Assembly: GCA_035296385.1 (NCBI GenBank)
Contig: DATHBB010000171.1
Coordinates: 9,554 to 73,553 of the forward strand
Direction of reading: 5' to 3'
DNA from: JAIVJZ01 sp035296385
GTDB lineage: Bacteria; Acidobacteriota; Blastocatellia; Pyrinomonadales; Pyrinomonadaceae
DNA: 64,000 nucleotides
The position numbers and the translations under genes are program-made. How positions within the stretch are numbered: position 1 is the first letter of the stretch; the number at the start of each line of letters is the position of its first letter. Under the pieces are notes generated by a model, which saw only the letters and a program-made list of their open reading frames with translations, was not told where the DNA came from and ran no database searches. Of the stretch, positions 32,301 to 41,619 are shown one piece after another.

Positions 32301-34715
32301 CAGGATGTTGGTGAGCGGGATGCTGATGCGGGCGGTTTCGCCCGGTTCGACGACGCCGTCGCCGTCGCCCGTCTGTTCCGTCGCGGTGACGTTTCCGAGC
32401 CGCAGGTTCACGGGGTCAAAACTTTCCGTGACGCTCGTACCCGCGATGCTCGCGCGGAAGCCCGCGCCGCGAATGCGGAAGCCTTCCCAGATTTCGAGTT
32501 CGTCCGCGCCGGCGGCAGCCGCGCAGTTGGCGGCGAGAATCGAATCGCGCCCCTGGAGTTGCGTCGGGCTGGCGGGGTCGAGTTTCATGCCGTCGGTAAC
32601 CATCTGGAGCATGCGATTGTTGCCGCCCAGAAGGCCGTATTTCTCTATGAGTTTGGCGCGCACTTCCCACAGCGCCGTACACCACACCTCGCCCTGATTA
32701 TGGACCTGGGTGGCCGAACCCGGGTTCACGGGGAAAGCCGCGTCGCTGACGTTGATCTGCGCCGGGTCGATGTCGGCGAGGGTGAGCGGGTTGTGCGATC
32801 TGCCGTTGGCGGCGACGGCGGATTTAACCGCGTAGGGGAAACGACGGATGCCGCGATAGTAATCGCGCGTGTCGTAAGCGCCCATCGGGTAGAGTTGCTT
32901 GCCGTCGGTGTCCATCTTGCCGATGACGGAGTTGATCGAGAGGCCGTAGAAGTCCGACCAGCCTTCGCCCATGCCCGCAGCCGCGTCGGTGTTCAGGCCG
33001 AGCGCGTTGGCGTGCAGGCGGTTCGACGTGCCGTGCGTCAACTCGTGGATGATGACATCCTGATCGAGGTCGCCGTCACGATTGGTTTGCCCCGCCGCCG
33101 TGAAGATGTACATCTGCATGCGACCGGGAGTGCCGTCGGGCGGGGTCAGGAAGTTGGCATTGTTCGTGCCGGAGAAGTCCTGCGCCTGCGCGAGGACGGG
33201 GTCGCCGCCCACGCCGCCGCGATTGAAGTTGTCAACCTGGAAGTTGCGCGCGCCCTCGACGAAGCCGAGGTCGTAGAGGCGGTCGTGATAGCGGTTCGAC
33301 CAGAAGAAGAGGTTGACGACCGCGCCCATGCGGAACTGTGCATCCGAAGGGTTGGTAGAACCAGCCGGATCAGCCGAGCCGTCGGGACGGTAGGTGAAAT
33401 TAAAGACGCGATTCGTCGCGGTGGAGCGCCCGCCGTCCGGGTCGGACATGGTTGGGGGGTCAATGCCGTCCGGGGCGACGAGGTCTAAACCGGCGTCAAC
33501 GTTGTTGCCGGTCGTCGAAGGGTTCGGGCCGGCGGAATCGGGAATCCAGCCGAGCAAGTTGGATTCGTGCTCGCTCACGAGCGTGATGTTCGTGCGCATG
33601 ATGCCCGGCGCTTGCGGGACGGGCGGCGCGATGGCCTGCGGCGGACCGAGCGGATTGATCGGCGTCGGGCTGTCGTCGTTGTAGACGTTGTAGGTGACGG
33701 CCTGCGTCTGATCCTGCGTCATGTTCTTGCGCCAGAGCAGGACGCCCGTGTTGGCGTCGATGACCGAGTAGTAGGCGGTTTCAGAGTCCCACAAGAGCAT
33801 CGAATAGGCGAGCACGGCGTGGCCGGGCACGAGCGGGAAATAGACGAGCGAGGTCTTGGTCTCTTCCTTGAGCGGGCCGCGCGAAACGACCTGCTTGCCG
33901 TTATCGTCTGTGCCGATGACGGAGAGGGTGCTCGCGTCAACTTTGACGTTGATGCTCCTGATGCCGGCGGCGACTGCGTCAGTCGCGTTGAGGCCGGGCG
34001 TAGAACTGAGCCTTTCGGAGCGCAAGCCCGCGGCGAGCAGGCCGGTCGTGCGCACCAGACGCCCATCCGGCGTCAAGATGCCGCGCACGTAGCCCTGAAA
34101 CACGGGGATGCCGTTGATCTCCTGCTCCAATTCGACGAACGCGAGATTGCCCGACGGATTCGCGTAATCGGAATATTTCTTGAGTTGCGACGCCTGCGCC
34201 CGGGTCAAGCCGTAGAGCGCCGCGTTTTCGGTGATGAAACCGCGCAGGGCCGATTCCCTCGGGCCTCCGACACCGGACGCCTGAGAGGCCGGTAGCTCGC
34301 CCGCGCCTTCGACCCGCACGATTTCCGGGACGCTCAAGGCTTCATTGTAAACGACTTTCAAGCTGGGCACGCGCGAAGCCAACTGCGCCTCTGCCGCACT
34401 CATGGCTCGCTGCACGGTGACGGCTGATTCGCGCTGGCTCTGCGTGGCGACGGCCTGCTTCTGCGAACTCACCGCAAGCTGTGCGCCTTTCTGCTTGAGA
34501 GCCACGTTATCAACATCCTCCGGGGCGCTCGCGCTCCGCAGTCTGATGTCGTAATTTTCGAGGCCGGTACGGGTCGTGGGGGCGATCTCTTTACCGCGAG
34601 TTTTATCGCTTTTGCGGTTGCCCTGGCTGGAAGCAACCGGGCCGAAGTCGAACACTACGGCTCCCATGGCGACGGCAATGCTGAGGAGCAGCAGCCATCG
34701 TTTAAAGTTCCTCAT
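29373..34715 (-). CDS. Very large secreted M36 (fungalysin) metallopeptidase
   Basis: The precursor has 1780 residues. After a signal peptide (about 1-30) comes an FTP-like propeptide (about 168-228: VELEQEINGIPVFQGYVRG). The M36 domain (about 370-760) has zinc ligands H557 and H561 with catalytic E558 (HELTHGTSNRLHAN) and the third ligand E584 (GMGEGWSDF). Then follow a CARDB-like part (about 780-890), a jelly-roll region, two carboxypeptidase-regulatory-like repeats (about 1072-1155 and 1158-1240; GRVTDSGGNGVAGIQITLSG), a pre-peptidase-like domain (about 1243-1388) and a lamin-tail-like domain (about 1398-1545; VIISEFRQSG, NDEYVELYNN). It should digest proteins outside the cell; the C-terminal modules probably bind surfaces. 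The ATG has a GAAAGGA just upstream. Confidence 0.92.
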   Translation of the reverse strand: MRNFKRWLLLLSIAVAMGAVVFDFGPVASSQGNRKSDKTRGKEIAPTTRTGLENYDIRLRSASAPEDVDNVALKQKGAQLAVSSQKQAVATQSQRESAVTVQRAMSAAEAQLASRVPSLKVVYNEALSVPEIVRVEGAGELPASQASGVGGPRESALRGFITENAALYGLTRAQASQLKKYSDYANPSGNLAFVELEQEINGIPVFQGYVRGILTPDGRLVRTTGLLAAGLRSERLSSTPGLNATDAVAAGIRSINVKVDASTLSVIGTDDNGKQVVSRGPLKEETKTSLVYFPLVPGHAVLAYSMLLWDSETAYYSVIDANTGVLLWRKNMTQDQTQAVTYNVYNDDSPTPINPLGPPQAIAPPVPQAPGIMRTNITLVSEHESNLLGWIPDSAGPNPSTTGNNVDAGLDLVAPDGIDPPTMSDPDGGRSTATNRVFNFTYRPDGSADPAGSTNPSDAQFRMGAVVNLFFWSNRYHDRLYDLGFVEGARNFQVDNFNRGGVGGDPVLAQAQDFSGTNNANFLTPPDGTPGRMQMYIFTAAGQTNRDGDLDQDVIIHELTHGTSNRLHANALGLNTDAAAGMGEGWSDFYGLSINSVIGKMDTDGKQLYPMGAYDTRDYYRGIRRFPYAVKSAVAANGRSHNPLTLADIDPAQINVSDAAFPVNPGSATQVHNQGEVWCTALWEVRAKLIEKYGLLGGNNRMLQMVTDGMKLDPASPTQLQGRDSILAANCAAAAGADELEIWEGFRIRGAGFRASIAGTSVTESFDPVNLRLGNVTATEQTGDGDGVVEPGETARISIPLTNILCAHNADNTTATITGANNVANYGTVTPGETDSQTIDYTVPVETACGAAIPLSILVESSLGPITYTYFLNVGQPAALTTFENFDGVTPPALPAGWTTQRSGAGMPWQTNSAKSDTPPNSAFTTNPTNAGTADLISPTFPVNTGQARVSFRNLYNLEDNFDGMQLHIKIGAQPFREIIAAGGSFVSGGYNGSINQGNAWTGVSAGTTDNPEFITSVVNLPPTANGQSVQLKWTVIADANTIAPGQSGARIDTVLLSTNAQPCSRFGVSTVSISGRVTDSGGNGVAGIQITLSGTTTATTNTDANGNYSFPNLVAGGSYTVTPTTPGFDYTPPSRTYNNLNANVTDANFSLLAQASISGRVTTENGAAGIDGITITLTGTESRTTVTSGGGFYSFPNLTRGGNYTVTPSGSNNTYTPPSRTYNNLQGPVTDANFTARENLACEAVTPPINGSIAAGDMTQTNRLNRDANPSACSTKPFPGEFAGPGTVRYDQYTFQNTSSQAACIRITLQATTANMFSAAYLNAYDPANKSANYLGDLGTSPAANIPASYSVLVPAGATYVVVVHETVVNGGGNYTLAICNSGSTSPSPTPTPRLAQPGEVIISEFRQSGVVQPPPASPSPTPTTSNVNDEYVELYNNTDATISISGYALRRGSNDSLLTLPAGTTIPRRGHILIGNSNASPTASGYSLAAYAPLDLSLSFNDLFPNNQGIALVDNTFNVTIDSVGFVGNGGSWPYIEGNGLPRTANTRPNVQHAYVRKINLASSFPQDTGDNASDFQLVAVDNIPFPGPTAGSTVPTILGAPGPENRSSPIERNQFERLGLVDPTQTPGGGENRKRLGCGAPDTPPCDPNKSAFGFLSIRRKITNNTGTAVTRLRFRIVDLTTLGSPGDGPGQADLRALTSTTINNVMINGQPTTIEGTTLEEPPNQPRGGGINSSLRVPTVALGTPLANGQSMNVQFLFGVMRDGAFRFIVNIEALP

Positions 34716-35474
34716 ATCTAAATCCTTTCATCACCTCAGGAAGGAGGTACTGGGTCTGTCGGACGAAAATCTGTAAAAGTTCACAGTCCGGCTCTCGGAC
34801 TCCGAAACATTTGACTATTCAGGCGGCTCCGGCGTTCGCGTCCCGGGTGGCGTTAAAGCTGCGTGCGGGACTGAAGCGAACCGGAACTGAATGAGACGCA
34901 AGGGCAGAACTAAACCCAGTAGCCAATCGAGCTCAAGCCGTGTGTGGGTCTGAACAAGTTGAATACGAGGGCAAAATCGGTATCGGAAATTTCAGGATTG
35001 AATAGCGCAGAGTAAATTAATAAGGGGAGCGGGACGGCATAGCGGCATGCGTCCGCGGGTCTTGATTGCATCAGATAAACTACCTTTTTCAAACCTTGTG
35101 CGAGAAGCGAAGACAACGCTTCCACCGACACGTATCGAGAAAGTCAACTGAAGAGTCTAAATTGACTGTTAGTTATTGGCAGGACGAAAAAGCTCTAAAC
35201 TTTAGCTAAGCCCGAGAAAGTTAAATAAATCCGGAGCAAATGTCAAGGCGAAAGAGGGCAGTTTTCAAGGACGGCGCAAGCGTTTGCCCGCCGCCGCCGC
35301 GCACGAATTTCAAGGCCGCGCGCCGCGCGCGATAGCTCACCGCCGCGAATTGAAATCTTGACTTGTCCGCGCCCGACAGCGTAGCTTTCACTGGTGGAGA
35401 CTGGGCGCGCTAAAAACAGGCGCGCGAGTTGAAACGAGCACCCACTACTTTCCGGCGCACGAAAATTTCCAGTT
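34716..35474. other. Long intergenic region between the M36 peptidase and a histidine kinase
   Basis: About 760 bases between two divergent genes. A 73-codon minus frame (34910-35131) has no recognisable features or ribosome site. The segment 35130-35240 is AT-rich and contains AGTCAA...TTGACT (35144-35167), possibly promoter DNA. I see no RNA gene or repeat family member. Confidence 0.4.
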
Positions 35475-38400
35475 ATGAGCGATAGCAAGCAACACGATCT
35501 CACCACCGTGCCGCACGAAGACGGTTTTCGCCCGCGCGAGATGCAGGCCGCGCTCGCGTCCCTGCGCGAGAGCAATCAGACGCTCGAAGCCATCATCCAC
35601 GCCTCGCCGCTCGCCATCATCACGCTCGACCCCGAAGGCATCGTCAAGATGTGGAACAGCGCCGCCGAACGCATCTACGGCTGGAGCGAAGAGGAAGTGT
35701 TAGGCCGCCCGCTGCCTACCGTCCCGCTCGACCGGCAGGAGGAGATGCGGCAGAACCACCACCGCGCCCTTCAGGGCACGGACTTCAAAGCCTACGAGAC
35801 CGAACGCCTGCGCAAAGACGGCACGCAGATCAGCGTCAGCATCTCGACGGCGCCGCTCCGCGATTCGGAAGGGGAACTCAAGGGCGTCGTCGCGCTCGTC
35901 GAAGACATCACGGAGCGCAAGCGCGCCGAGCGCGAGAAGTCGCGTCTGGCGGCGGAAGTCGAAAGCCAGCAGCGGCGTCTGGACTCGATCATCAAGAGCG
36001 TGCCCGGCGTGGTCTGGGAGGCCTGGGGCGAGCCGGATGAATCGAATCAGCGCATCAACTTCGTCAGCGACTACGTCGAGAAGTTGCTCGGCTACACGGT
36101 CGAGGAATGGCTCTCGACGCCGAACTTCTGGCTCACAATCGTCCACCCCGAAGACCGCGAGCGGGCGGCGCGCAACGCCGTCGCCACCTTCGAGAGCGGG
36201 GAAATCGGCACGAACCAGTTTCGCTGGATGACGAAAGACGGGCGCGCCGTGTGGGTCGAAGCGCATTCGATTGCCATCACGGACGCGCGCGGGCGACCCG
36301 TCGGGATGCGCGGCGTGACGATGGACATCACGGAGCGCAAGGAGGCGGGCGAGGCGCTCAGCCGCAGCGAGGAGCGTTACCGCGCCTTCATCGAACAGAG
36401 CAACGAGCCGATCTGGCGTTTCGAGTTGCGCGCGCCCATCCCCGTCAACCTTTCGACCGACGAGCAGATCGAACATTTTTACGCGGCGGGCTATCTCGCC
36501 GAGTGCAACGACGTGATGGCGCGCATGTACGGTTACGCGAGCGCGAGCGAACTCATCGGCAAGCCACTCGAAGCCTTCCTGCCGCGCACGCCCACGAATC
36601 TGGACTACCTGCGCGCCGCCATCAACTCCGGCTACAGCCTCACCGACGTGGAATCGCAGGAGCTTGATCGCGAAGGGCACACGAAATATTTCCTCAACAA
36701 CCTCGTCGGCATCGTCGAAGGCGGCATGCTCCGGCGCGTGTGGGGCACGCAGCGCGACATCACCGAGCACAAGCGCGTGGAAGAAGAGCTGCGACGCTGG
36801 GAGCAGATTTTCCAGCACGCGGGCTGGGGCGTGGCGATGGGCGATCCGGCGACGGGCACGCTCAAAGCCCTCAACCCGGCCTTCGCGCGCATGCACGGCT
36901 ACACGGTCGAGGAGATGATCGGCAAGCCGCTCACGGACATGTTCGCGCCCGAAGAACGCCCGCAACTGGCCGGGCACATACGCATCGTCGCCGAAAAGGG
37001 ACACCACATCTACGAGTCGATCCACATTCGCAAAGACGGCACGCGCTTTCCGGTCCTCGCCGACGTGACGGCCTACAAGGACGAGCAGGGCAACGTCCTC
37101 TATCGCGCGGCCAACATACAGGACATCACCGAGCGCAAGCGCGCGGAGGAGGCCGAGCGTTTCCTCGGCGACGCGACGACCATGTTCACCTCCTCGCTCG
37201 ACTACGAACTGACGCTCGAATCCGTCGCGCGCCTCGCCGTGCCTTACGTGGCCGACTACTGCCTCGTCCACATGCTCGAAGACGACAGTTCGATCCGCCG
37301 CATGATCGTGGCGCATCAAGACCCTGCGCGCGAGGCCGCGTGGCGCGACATGCAGCGCCGCTTCCCGCTCGATCTCAACACGCCGCACACCATCGCCAAA
37401 GTTTTGCGCTCCGGGCGGGCGGAGATGTTCTCTTTAGTCTCCGACGAATTGATGCAGCGAGTGATCGGCGACCCCGCCGAGATCAGGATGCTCAAGGAGT
37501 TCGACATCAAGGCTTCGATGATCGTGCCGCTCGTGGCGCGCGGGCGCACCATCGGCGCTTTGACTTTCATCAGTTCGGAGTCCGGGCGTCATTACGCCGA
37601 AGATGATTTCGCGCTCGCGCAGGAACTCGCGCGCCGCGCCGTGTTCGCCATCGACAACGCGCGACTCTATGGCCGCGCGCAGGAGGCCAACCGTGCGAAG
37701 GACGAATTCCTCGCCACGCTCTCGCACGAACTGCGCACTCCCCTGACGCCCATCATCGGCTGGGTGCACATGATGGGCACAGGCCAACTCGCCCCCGCCG
37801 ACATCCAGCACGGCCTCACGATCATCGCCAAAAATTCGCAATCGCTCTCCCGACTCATCAACGACCTGCTCGACATGTCGGCCATCCTCAGCGGCAAGAT
37901 GCGCATTGACACGCTGCCCGTGCCGCTCGACGGGGCGGTCAAAGAGGCCATCGAAACCGTGCGCCCGCAGGCGGTGAAGCAGGACATCAGGATCGAACTC
38001 GCGCCCTGCGAGGGGCTGGAAGAGGTGACGGTCTCCGGCGACCGCACGCGGCTCGTGCAGGTCTTCTGGAATCTCCTGGCGAACGCGGTCAAGTTCTCTC
38101 CGCGCGGTGGCCGCGTCAAAGTCGTCTGCGAGATCGCGGGCGGCGGGGCGGCGCACGTCCGCGTGGAAGACGAGGGCGAAGGCATCAGGCCGGAGTTTCT
38201 CCCGCACGTCTTCGAGCGATTCCGGCAGCAGGATATGTCAACGACGAAGATGCACGGGGGCTTAGGCATCGGGCTGGCGCTCGTTAAGAGTTTCGTGGAG
38301 GCGCACGGCGGCACGGTCGCGGCGTCGAGCGCGGGCGAGGGGCGCGGGAGTCGTTTCACCGTGACGCTGCCGCTCTTGCAGAGGCCAGCGGTCGCGCGCG

Positions 38401-38867
38401 CCGCGCCGGTCGATCCGGCGGCTGACGCGGCGTGCGAAATCGAGGGCGCCTGTCACGCGCTGATCATCGAGGACGCGCGCGATACGTTGGAGATGCTGCG
38501 CGTGGCTTTCGAGGTGCGCGGCTTCCGCACGAGCACCTGCGCCACGCCCGAAGAGGCTCTCGCCATTGCAGCAAACGAACACTTTGATATAATCATTTCC
38601 GATATTGGTCTTCCAAACATTGACGGTTACGAACTTTTGCAGCGGCTGCGCATGCAGTCGCCGCGTCTGCGCGAAGTGCCCGCGCTCGCCTTGACGGGCT
38701 ATGCCGCGCAGAGAGACATTGACGCCGCCCTCACCTCCGGCTTCAGCGCGCACCTCGCCAAACCATTCGATCCGGCCACGCTGGCCGCGACCGTGGATGC
38801 GTTGCTCAACCGTCAAGCGTCCGACTCACCGGACACGGACGAACGACCCGATGTGTCGCGGTCGTGA
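35475..38867 (+). CDS. Hybrid sensor histidine kinase with four PAS domains and a receiver
   Basis: The 1130-residue cytoplasmic protein (no membrane segment) has PAS domains at about 30-150, 165-290, 295-430 and 440-560 (signatures MWNSAAERIYGWSEEEVLGR and NPAFARMHGYTVEEMIGK; linkers DITERKRAE). A GAF-like domain follows at about 570-725 and a HisKA domain with phospho-His H751 (SHELRTPLTP). The ATPase domain has NLLANAVKFSPRGG, VEDEGEGI and GLGIGLALVKS. The C-terminal receiver has phospho-Asp D1043 (DIIISDIGLPNIDGYE). It senses an unknown internal cue and heads a three-gene signalling cluster. Confidence 0.93.
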   Translation: MSDSKQHDLTTVPHEDGFRPREMQAALASLRESNQTLEAIIHASPLAIITLDPEGIVKMWNSAAERIYGWSEEEVLGRPLPTVPLDRQEEMRQNHHRALQGTDFKAYETERLRKDGTQISVSISTAPLRDSEGELKGVVALVEDITERKRAEREKSRLAAEVESQQRRLDSIIKSVPGVVWEAWGEPDESNQRINFVSDYVEKLLGYTVEEWLSTPNFWLTIVHPEDRERAARNAVATFESGEIGTNQFRWMTKDGRAVWVEAHSIAITDARGRPVGMRGVTMDITERKEAGEALSRSEERYRAFIEQSNEPIWRFELRAPIPVNLSTDEQIEHFYAAGYLAECNDVMARMYGYASASELIGKPLEAFLPRTPTNLDYLRAAINSGYSLTDVESQELDREGHTKYFLNNLVGIVEGGMLRRVWGTQRDITEHKRVEEELRRWEQIFQHAGWGVAMGDPATGTLKALNPAFARMHGYTVEEMIGKPLTDMFAPEERPQLAGHIRIVAEKGHHIYESIHIRKDGTRFPVLADVTAYKDEQGNVLYRAANIQDITERKRAEEAERFLGDATTMFTSSLDYELTLESVARLAVPYVADYCLVHMLEDDSSIRRMIVAHQDPAREAAWRDMQRRFPLDLNTPHTIAKVLRSGRAEMFSLVSDELMQRVIGDPAEIRMLKEFDIKASMIVPLVARGRTIGALTFISSESGRHYAEDDFALAQELARRAVFAIDNARLYGRAQEANRAKDEFLATLSHELRTPLTPIIGWVHMMGTGQLAPADIQHGLTIIAKNSQSLSRLINDLLDMSAILSGKMRIDTLPVPLDGAVKEAIETVRPQAVKQDIRIELAPCEGLEEVTVSGDRTRLVQVFWNLLANAVKFSPRGGRVKVVCEIAGGGAAHVRVEDEGEGIRPEFLPHVFERFRQQDMSTTKMHGGLGIGLALVKSFVEAHGGTVAASSAGEGRGSRFTVTLPLLQRPAVARAAPVDPAADAACEIEGACHALIIEDARDTLEMLRVAFEVRGFRTSTCATPEEALAIAANEHFDIIISDIGLPNIDGYELLQRLRMQSPRLREVPALALTGYAAQRDIDAALTSGFSAHLAKPFDPATLAATVDALLNRQASDSPDTDERPDVSRS

Positions 38868-38955
38868 AGCGCGAGCGAAGTAATTTTTTCTTCGCCCCGA
38901 GGTTTACTTTCCAGTTGCCGTAGGCCGCGCAAGCGGAAAGGGAGATAGAGTAAAG

Positions 38956-39471
38956 ATGTTGGCAGCCCCTGAACCTGTCGCGCACGCGACCAACGCGGCG
39001 CGCGTCGGAATAGTGATGTTTGTTCCGAATCGCCTCGCTTTCGGCGGAGACCCCCCTTCGTCGAATCACCCCTCACCCTTCAACGACGAGCCACAGTTGA
39101 AGAGGAACAAACCGCGCGCACTCGTCGTTGACGACGCGCCGGACGTGACGGAGATGCTCGCCATCCTGCTCCAATATGCGGGCTACGAGGTGGTCACGGT
39201 TTACTCAGGCGCGCAGGCTCTCAGCGCGGCGCGCGGCGGGCAGTTCGATGTGCTCGTCTCGGACATCGGAATGCCCGGCATGAACGGTTACGAACTGGCC
39301 GAAGCCCTGCGCGCGCTGCCCGATTATCGGGTCACGCCGATGATCGCCGTCACGGGTTTTACGATGTACGAAGACCGCGACCGCGCCCTCCGCTCCGGCT
39401 TCAACGCGTTTTTGACGAAACCCATTAACCCGCACGATCTCATTAGTCTCGTCGAACGTTTGCGAAGCTGA
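38956..39471 (+). CDS. Single-domain response regulator
   Basis: The 171-residue protein is one receiver domain: acid pair D59-D60 (LVVDDAPD), phospho-Asp D103 (VSDIGMPGMNGYE), Thr in VTGF and Lys K155 (FLTKP). There is no output domain, so it acts as a phosphate shuttle or by protein contact. The first ~50 residues are not conserved; a start nearer MFVPNR (codon 21) is possible. It lies between two histidine kinase genes in the same direction, which suggests a phosphorelay. Confidence 0.88.
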   Translation: MLAAPEPVAHATNAARVGIVMFVPNRLAFGGDPPSSNHPSPFNDEPQLKRNKPRALVVDDAPDVTEMLAILLQYAGYEVVTVYSGAQALSAARGGQFDVLVSDIGMPGMNGYELAEALRALPDYRVTPMIAVTGFTMYEDRDRALRSGFNAFLTKPINPHDLISLVERLRS

Positions 39472-39510
39472 CCGTCCACGGAGTCGGCTTCGCCTGAAGC
39501 GAAATTCTTC

Positions 39511-41376
39511 ATGTCTATCGAAGAGTCGGAAGCGTCCGTCCTCATCGTCAACGACTCCACAGATGCGCTCGCGCTGCAAAGCGCGGTGTTGCAGCAAGCC
39601 GGTTATCGTGTGCTCACGGCGGCTGACGGCCTTGAAGGACTCGCCATTGCGCGCCGCGAAATCCCCGCCCTCGTCGTCAGCGATGTCAGCATGCCGCACA
39701 TGGACGGCATCGAACTCTGCCGCCGCCTGCGCGAAGACGCGCGCCTCCAACTCACGCCCATCCTGCTCGTCAGCGCCTACCGCCACGACACGCGGAGCGT
39801 GCTCGAAGGTCTCAAGGCCGGAGCCGACGATTACATCGAAGCGCCTTTCGACCCGCTGCGCCTCGTCGCGCAGGTCGCGCGCATGCTCGAACGCGCGCGC
39901 CTCGAAGCCCACTACCGCGACATCGTCGAACAGTCCGGCGACATCATCTACACGCACGACCTCGAAGGCCGGTTGACGAGCCTCAACGCCGCCGGACTAC
40001 TCTTCAGCAGCCGGCGGATGGAGGAAGCTATCGGCCAGCACTTCGCCGCCGTGTTCAAATTGGATGTCGGGGAGCAGGAGGTCGGAGAGTGGATCAGGAA
40101 CCTGCGGAGCGCGGGCGCGGGTCGCGCCGAAGCGCAATGCACGAGCGCGAATGGCGAGCGGTGTTGGCTGGAATTCAACATGTCTCTCATCTGCGCGCGC
40201 GACGGCGCGCCCACAGGCGTGCGCGGCGTGGCGCGCGACATCACGAGCCACAAGCGGATCGAGGAGCGTCTGCGTCGCAGCGAAGAACGCTACCGCGAGT
40301 TGGTTAATAACGCCAACGACATCATCTACACGACCGACATGGAAGGCCGCTACACCTCGCTCAACCGCGCGGGCGAGCACATCAGCGGCTACACGCGCGA
40401 AGAAATTCTGGGGAAGAGTTGGAAGGAGATAGTCGCGGCGGAATACGTCACGCTCGTCAGCGAGATGCTTTTGCGCAAGCTGGCCGGACAGGAAACGGTC
40501 ACGTTCTACGAGATCGAAATGATCGCCAAGAACGGGCGGCGCATCCCGCTTGAGATCAACAGCCAGATCATTTACGAAGACGGCCAGCCTGTCGGACTGC
40601 AAGGCATCGCGCGCGACATCACGGAACGCAAGCGCGCGGAAGCGCTCCTGCGCACGAGCTTCGAGCAGGAGGTCGAGAGCGAGAAGATGCGCAGCCTCGG
40701 CCAACTCTCAGCGGGCGTGGCGCACAACTTCAACAACGCGCTGGCCGCCGTGCTCGGGCGCACCCAACTCCTCCTGCGCTCCGTGACGGACGAACGGCAG
40801 CGGCGCAGCCTCGAAGTTATCGAAACGGCCACGCAGGACGCCGCCGAGATCGTCCGCCGCATACAGACCTTCGCGCGCCGCGCGCCCTCCGCGCAGTTCG
40901 CGCAAGTCTCGCTCTCGCAGCTCGTGACCGACGCCGTGCAACTGACGCGCACGAGTTGGCAGGACGACGCGCAAGTGCACGGTCGCCACTACGACGTTAG
41001 CTTCTCGAACGAAGTCGGCGCGGGCGATCTCATCGAAGCCAACGCGACGGAACTGCGCGAGGTCTTCGTCAACTTGATCTTCAACGCGCTCGACGCGATG
41101 CCCGCGGGCGGGCGCATCGCTCTGCGCGAGACGAGGCGCGACGAGTGGTTCGTCGTCGAAGTCGGCGACACGGGCGAGGGCATCGCGCCGGAGTTTCAAG
41201 ACCGCATCTTCGAGCCGTTCTTCACCACCAAAGGCTCGCAAGGCTCCGGCCTCGGCCTCGCCGTCTCCTACGGCATCGTCAAACGTCACGGCGGCACGAT
41301 TGAAGTCGCCAGCGAGACGGGCAACGGCACGACCTTCACGCTCACCTTCCCCTGCCTTCGTAAAAACGAACAGTAA
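39511..41376 (+). CDS. Receiver-PAS-PAS histidine kinase
   Basis: The 621-residue protein starts with a receiver (about 8-125): phospho-Asp D58 (VSDVSMPHMDG), but the usual Lys-Pro is Ala-Pro (DDYIEAPFDP, A111) and the first acidic pair is N14-D15. Two PAS domains follow (about 130-250 and 265-385; NNANDIIYTTDMEGRYTSLN, DITERKRAEALL). The kinase core has H405 (GVAHNFNNAL, NtrB-like form) and the ATPase boxes NLIFNALDAMPAGGR, GDTGEGI and GSGLGLAVSYGIV. It is soluble. It begins 39 bases after the single-domain regulator. Confidence 0.92.
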   Translation: MSIEESEASVLIVNDSTDALALQSAVLQQAGYRVLTAADGLEGLAIARREIPALVVSDVSMPHMDGIELCRRLREDARLQLTPILLVSAYRHDTRSVLEGLKAGADDYIEAPFDPLRLVAQVARMLERARLEAHYRDIVEQSGDIIYTHDLEGRLTSLNAAGLLFSSRRMEEAIGQHFAAVFKLDVGEQEVGEWIRNLRSAGAGRAEAQCTSANGERCWLEFNMSLICARDGAPTGVRGVARDITSHKRIEERLRRSEERYRELVNNANDIIYTTDMEGRYTSLNRAGEHISGYTREEILGKSWKEIVAAEYVTLVSEMLLRKLAGQETVTFYEIEMIAKNGRRIPLEINSQIIYEDGQPVGLQGIARDITERKRAEALLRTSFEQEVESEKMRSLGQLSAGVAHNFNNALAAVLGRTQLLLRSVTDERQRRSLEVIETATQDAAEIVRRIQTFARRAPSAQFAQVSLSQLVTDAVQLTRTSWQDDAQVHGRHYDVSFSNEVGAGDLIEANATELREVFVNLIFNALDAMPAGGRIALRETRRDEWFVVEVGDTGEGIAPEFQDRIFEPFFTTKGSQGSGLGLAVSYGIVKRHGGTIEVASETGNGTTFTLTFPCLRKNEQ

Positions 41377-41378
41377 AG

Positions 41379-41482
41379 ATTCACCGCGGAGGCGCGGAGC
41401 AAAGCCGCAGAGTGTGCGCAGACAAGATCATTCAACTCTCTCTGCGCACACTCTGCGCACACTCTGCGTCTCTGCGGTGAAT
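41379..41482. repeat. Palindrome with CACCGCGGAGGCGCGGAGC arms (family f)
   Basis: The left arm from 41379 and the right arm ending at 41482 (GCGTCTCTGCGGTGAAT) enclose a second inverted repeat, GAGTGTGCGCAGA / TCTGCGCACACTC, near 41410-41452. It lies between co-directional genes. Confidence 0.8.
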
Positions 41483-41619
41483 GCTTTCCTTCCTGAAAAT
41501 CGCTCTCATGCTCGCACGCTTTTCTTCCACCCGCGCTTCCATGTTATTTTGTGGCCGCAAGCGTACAACCCGCGCAAAAGTTCCAGCCACGCGCTACGGG
41601 AAAGGGACGGCAACTTTTT

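Noticed and set aside
31623..33488. 621-codon plus-strand frame
   Set aside because: It is antisense to the M36 peptidase catalytic domain, whose motifs are intact on the other strand, and has no protein-like pattern.
34910..35131. 73-codon minus-strand frame upstream of the M36 gene
   Set aside because: No ribosome site, no conserved-looking segment; it is within a regulatory gap.
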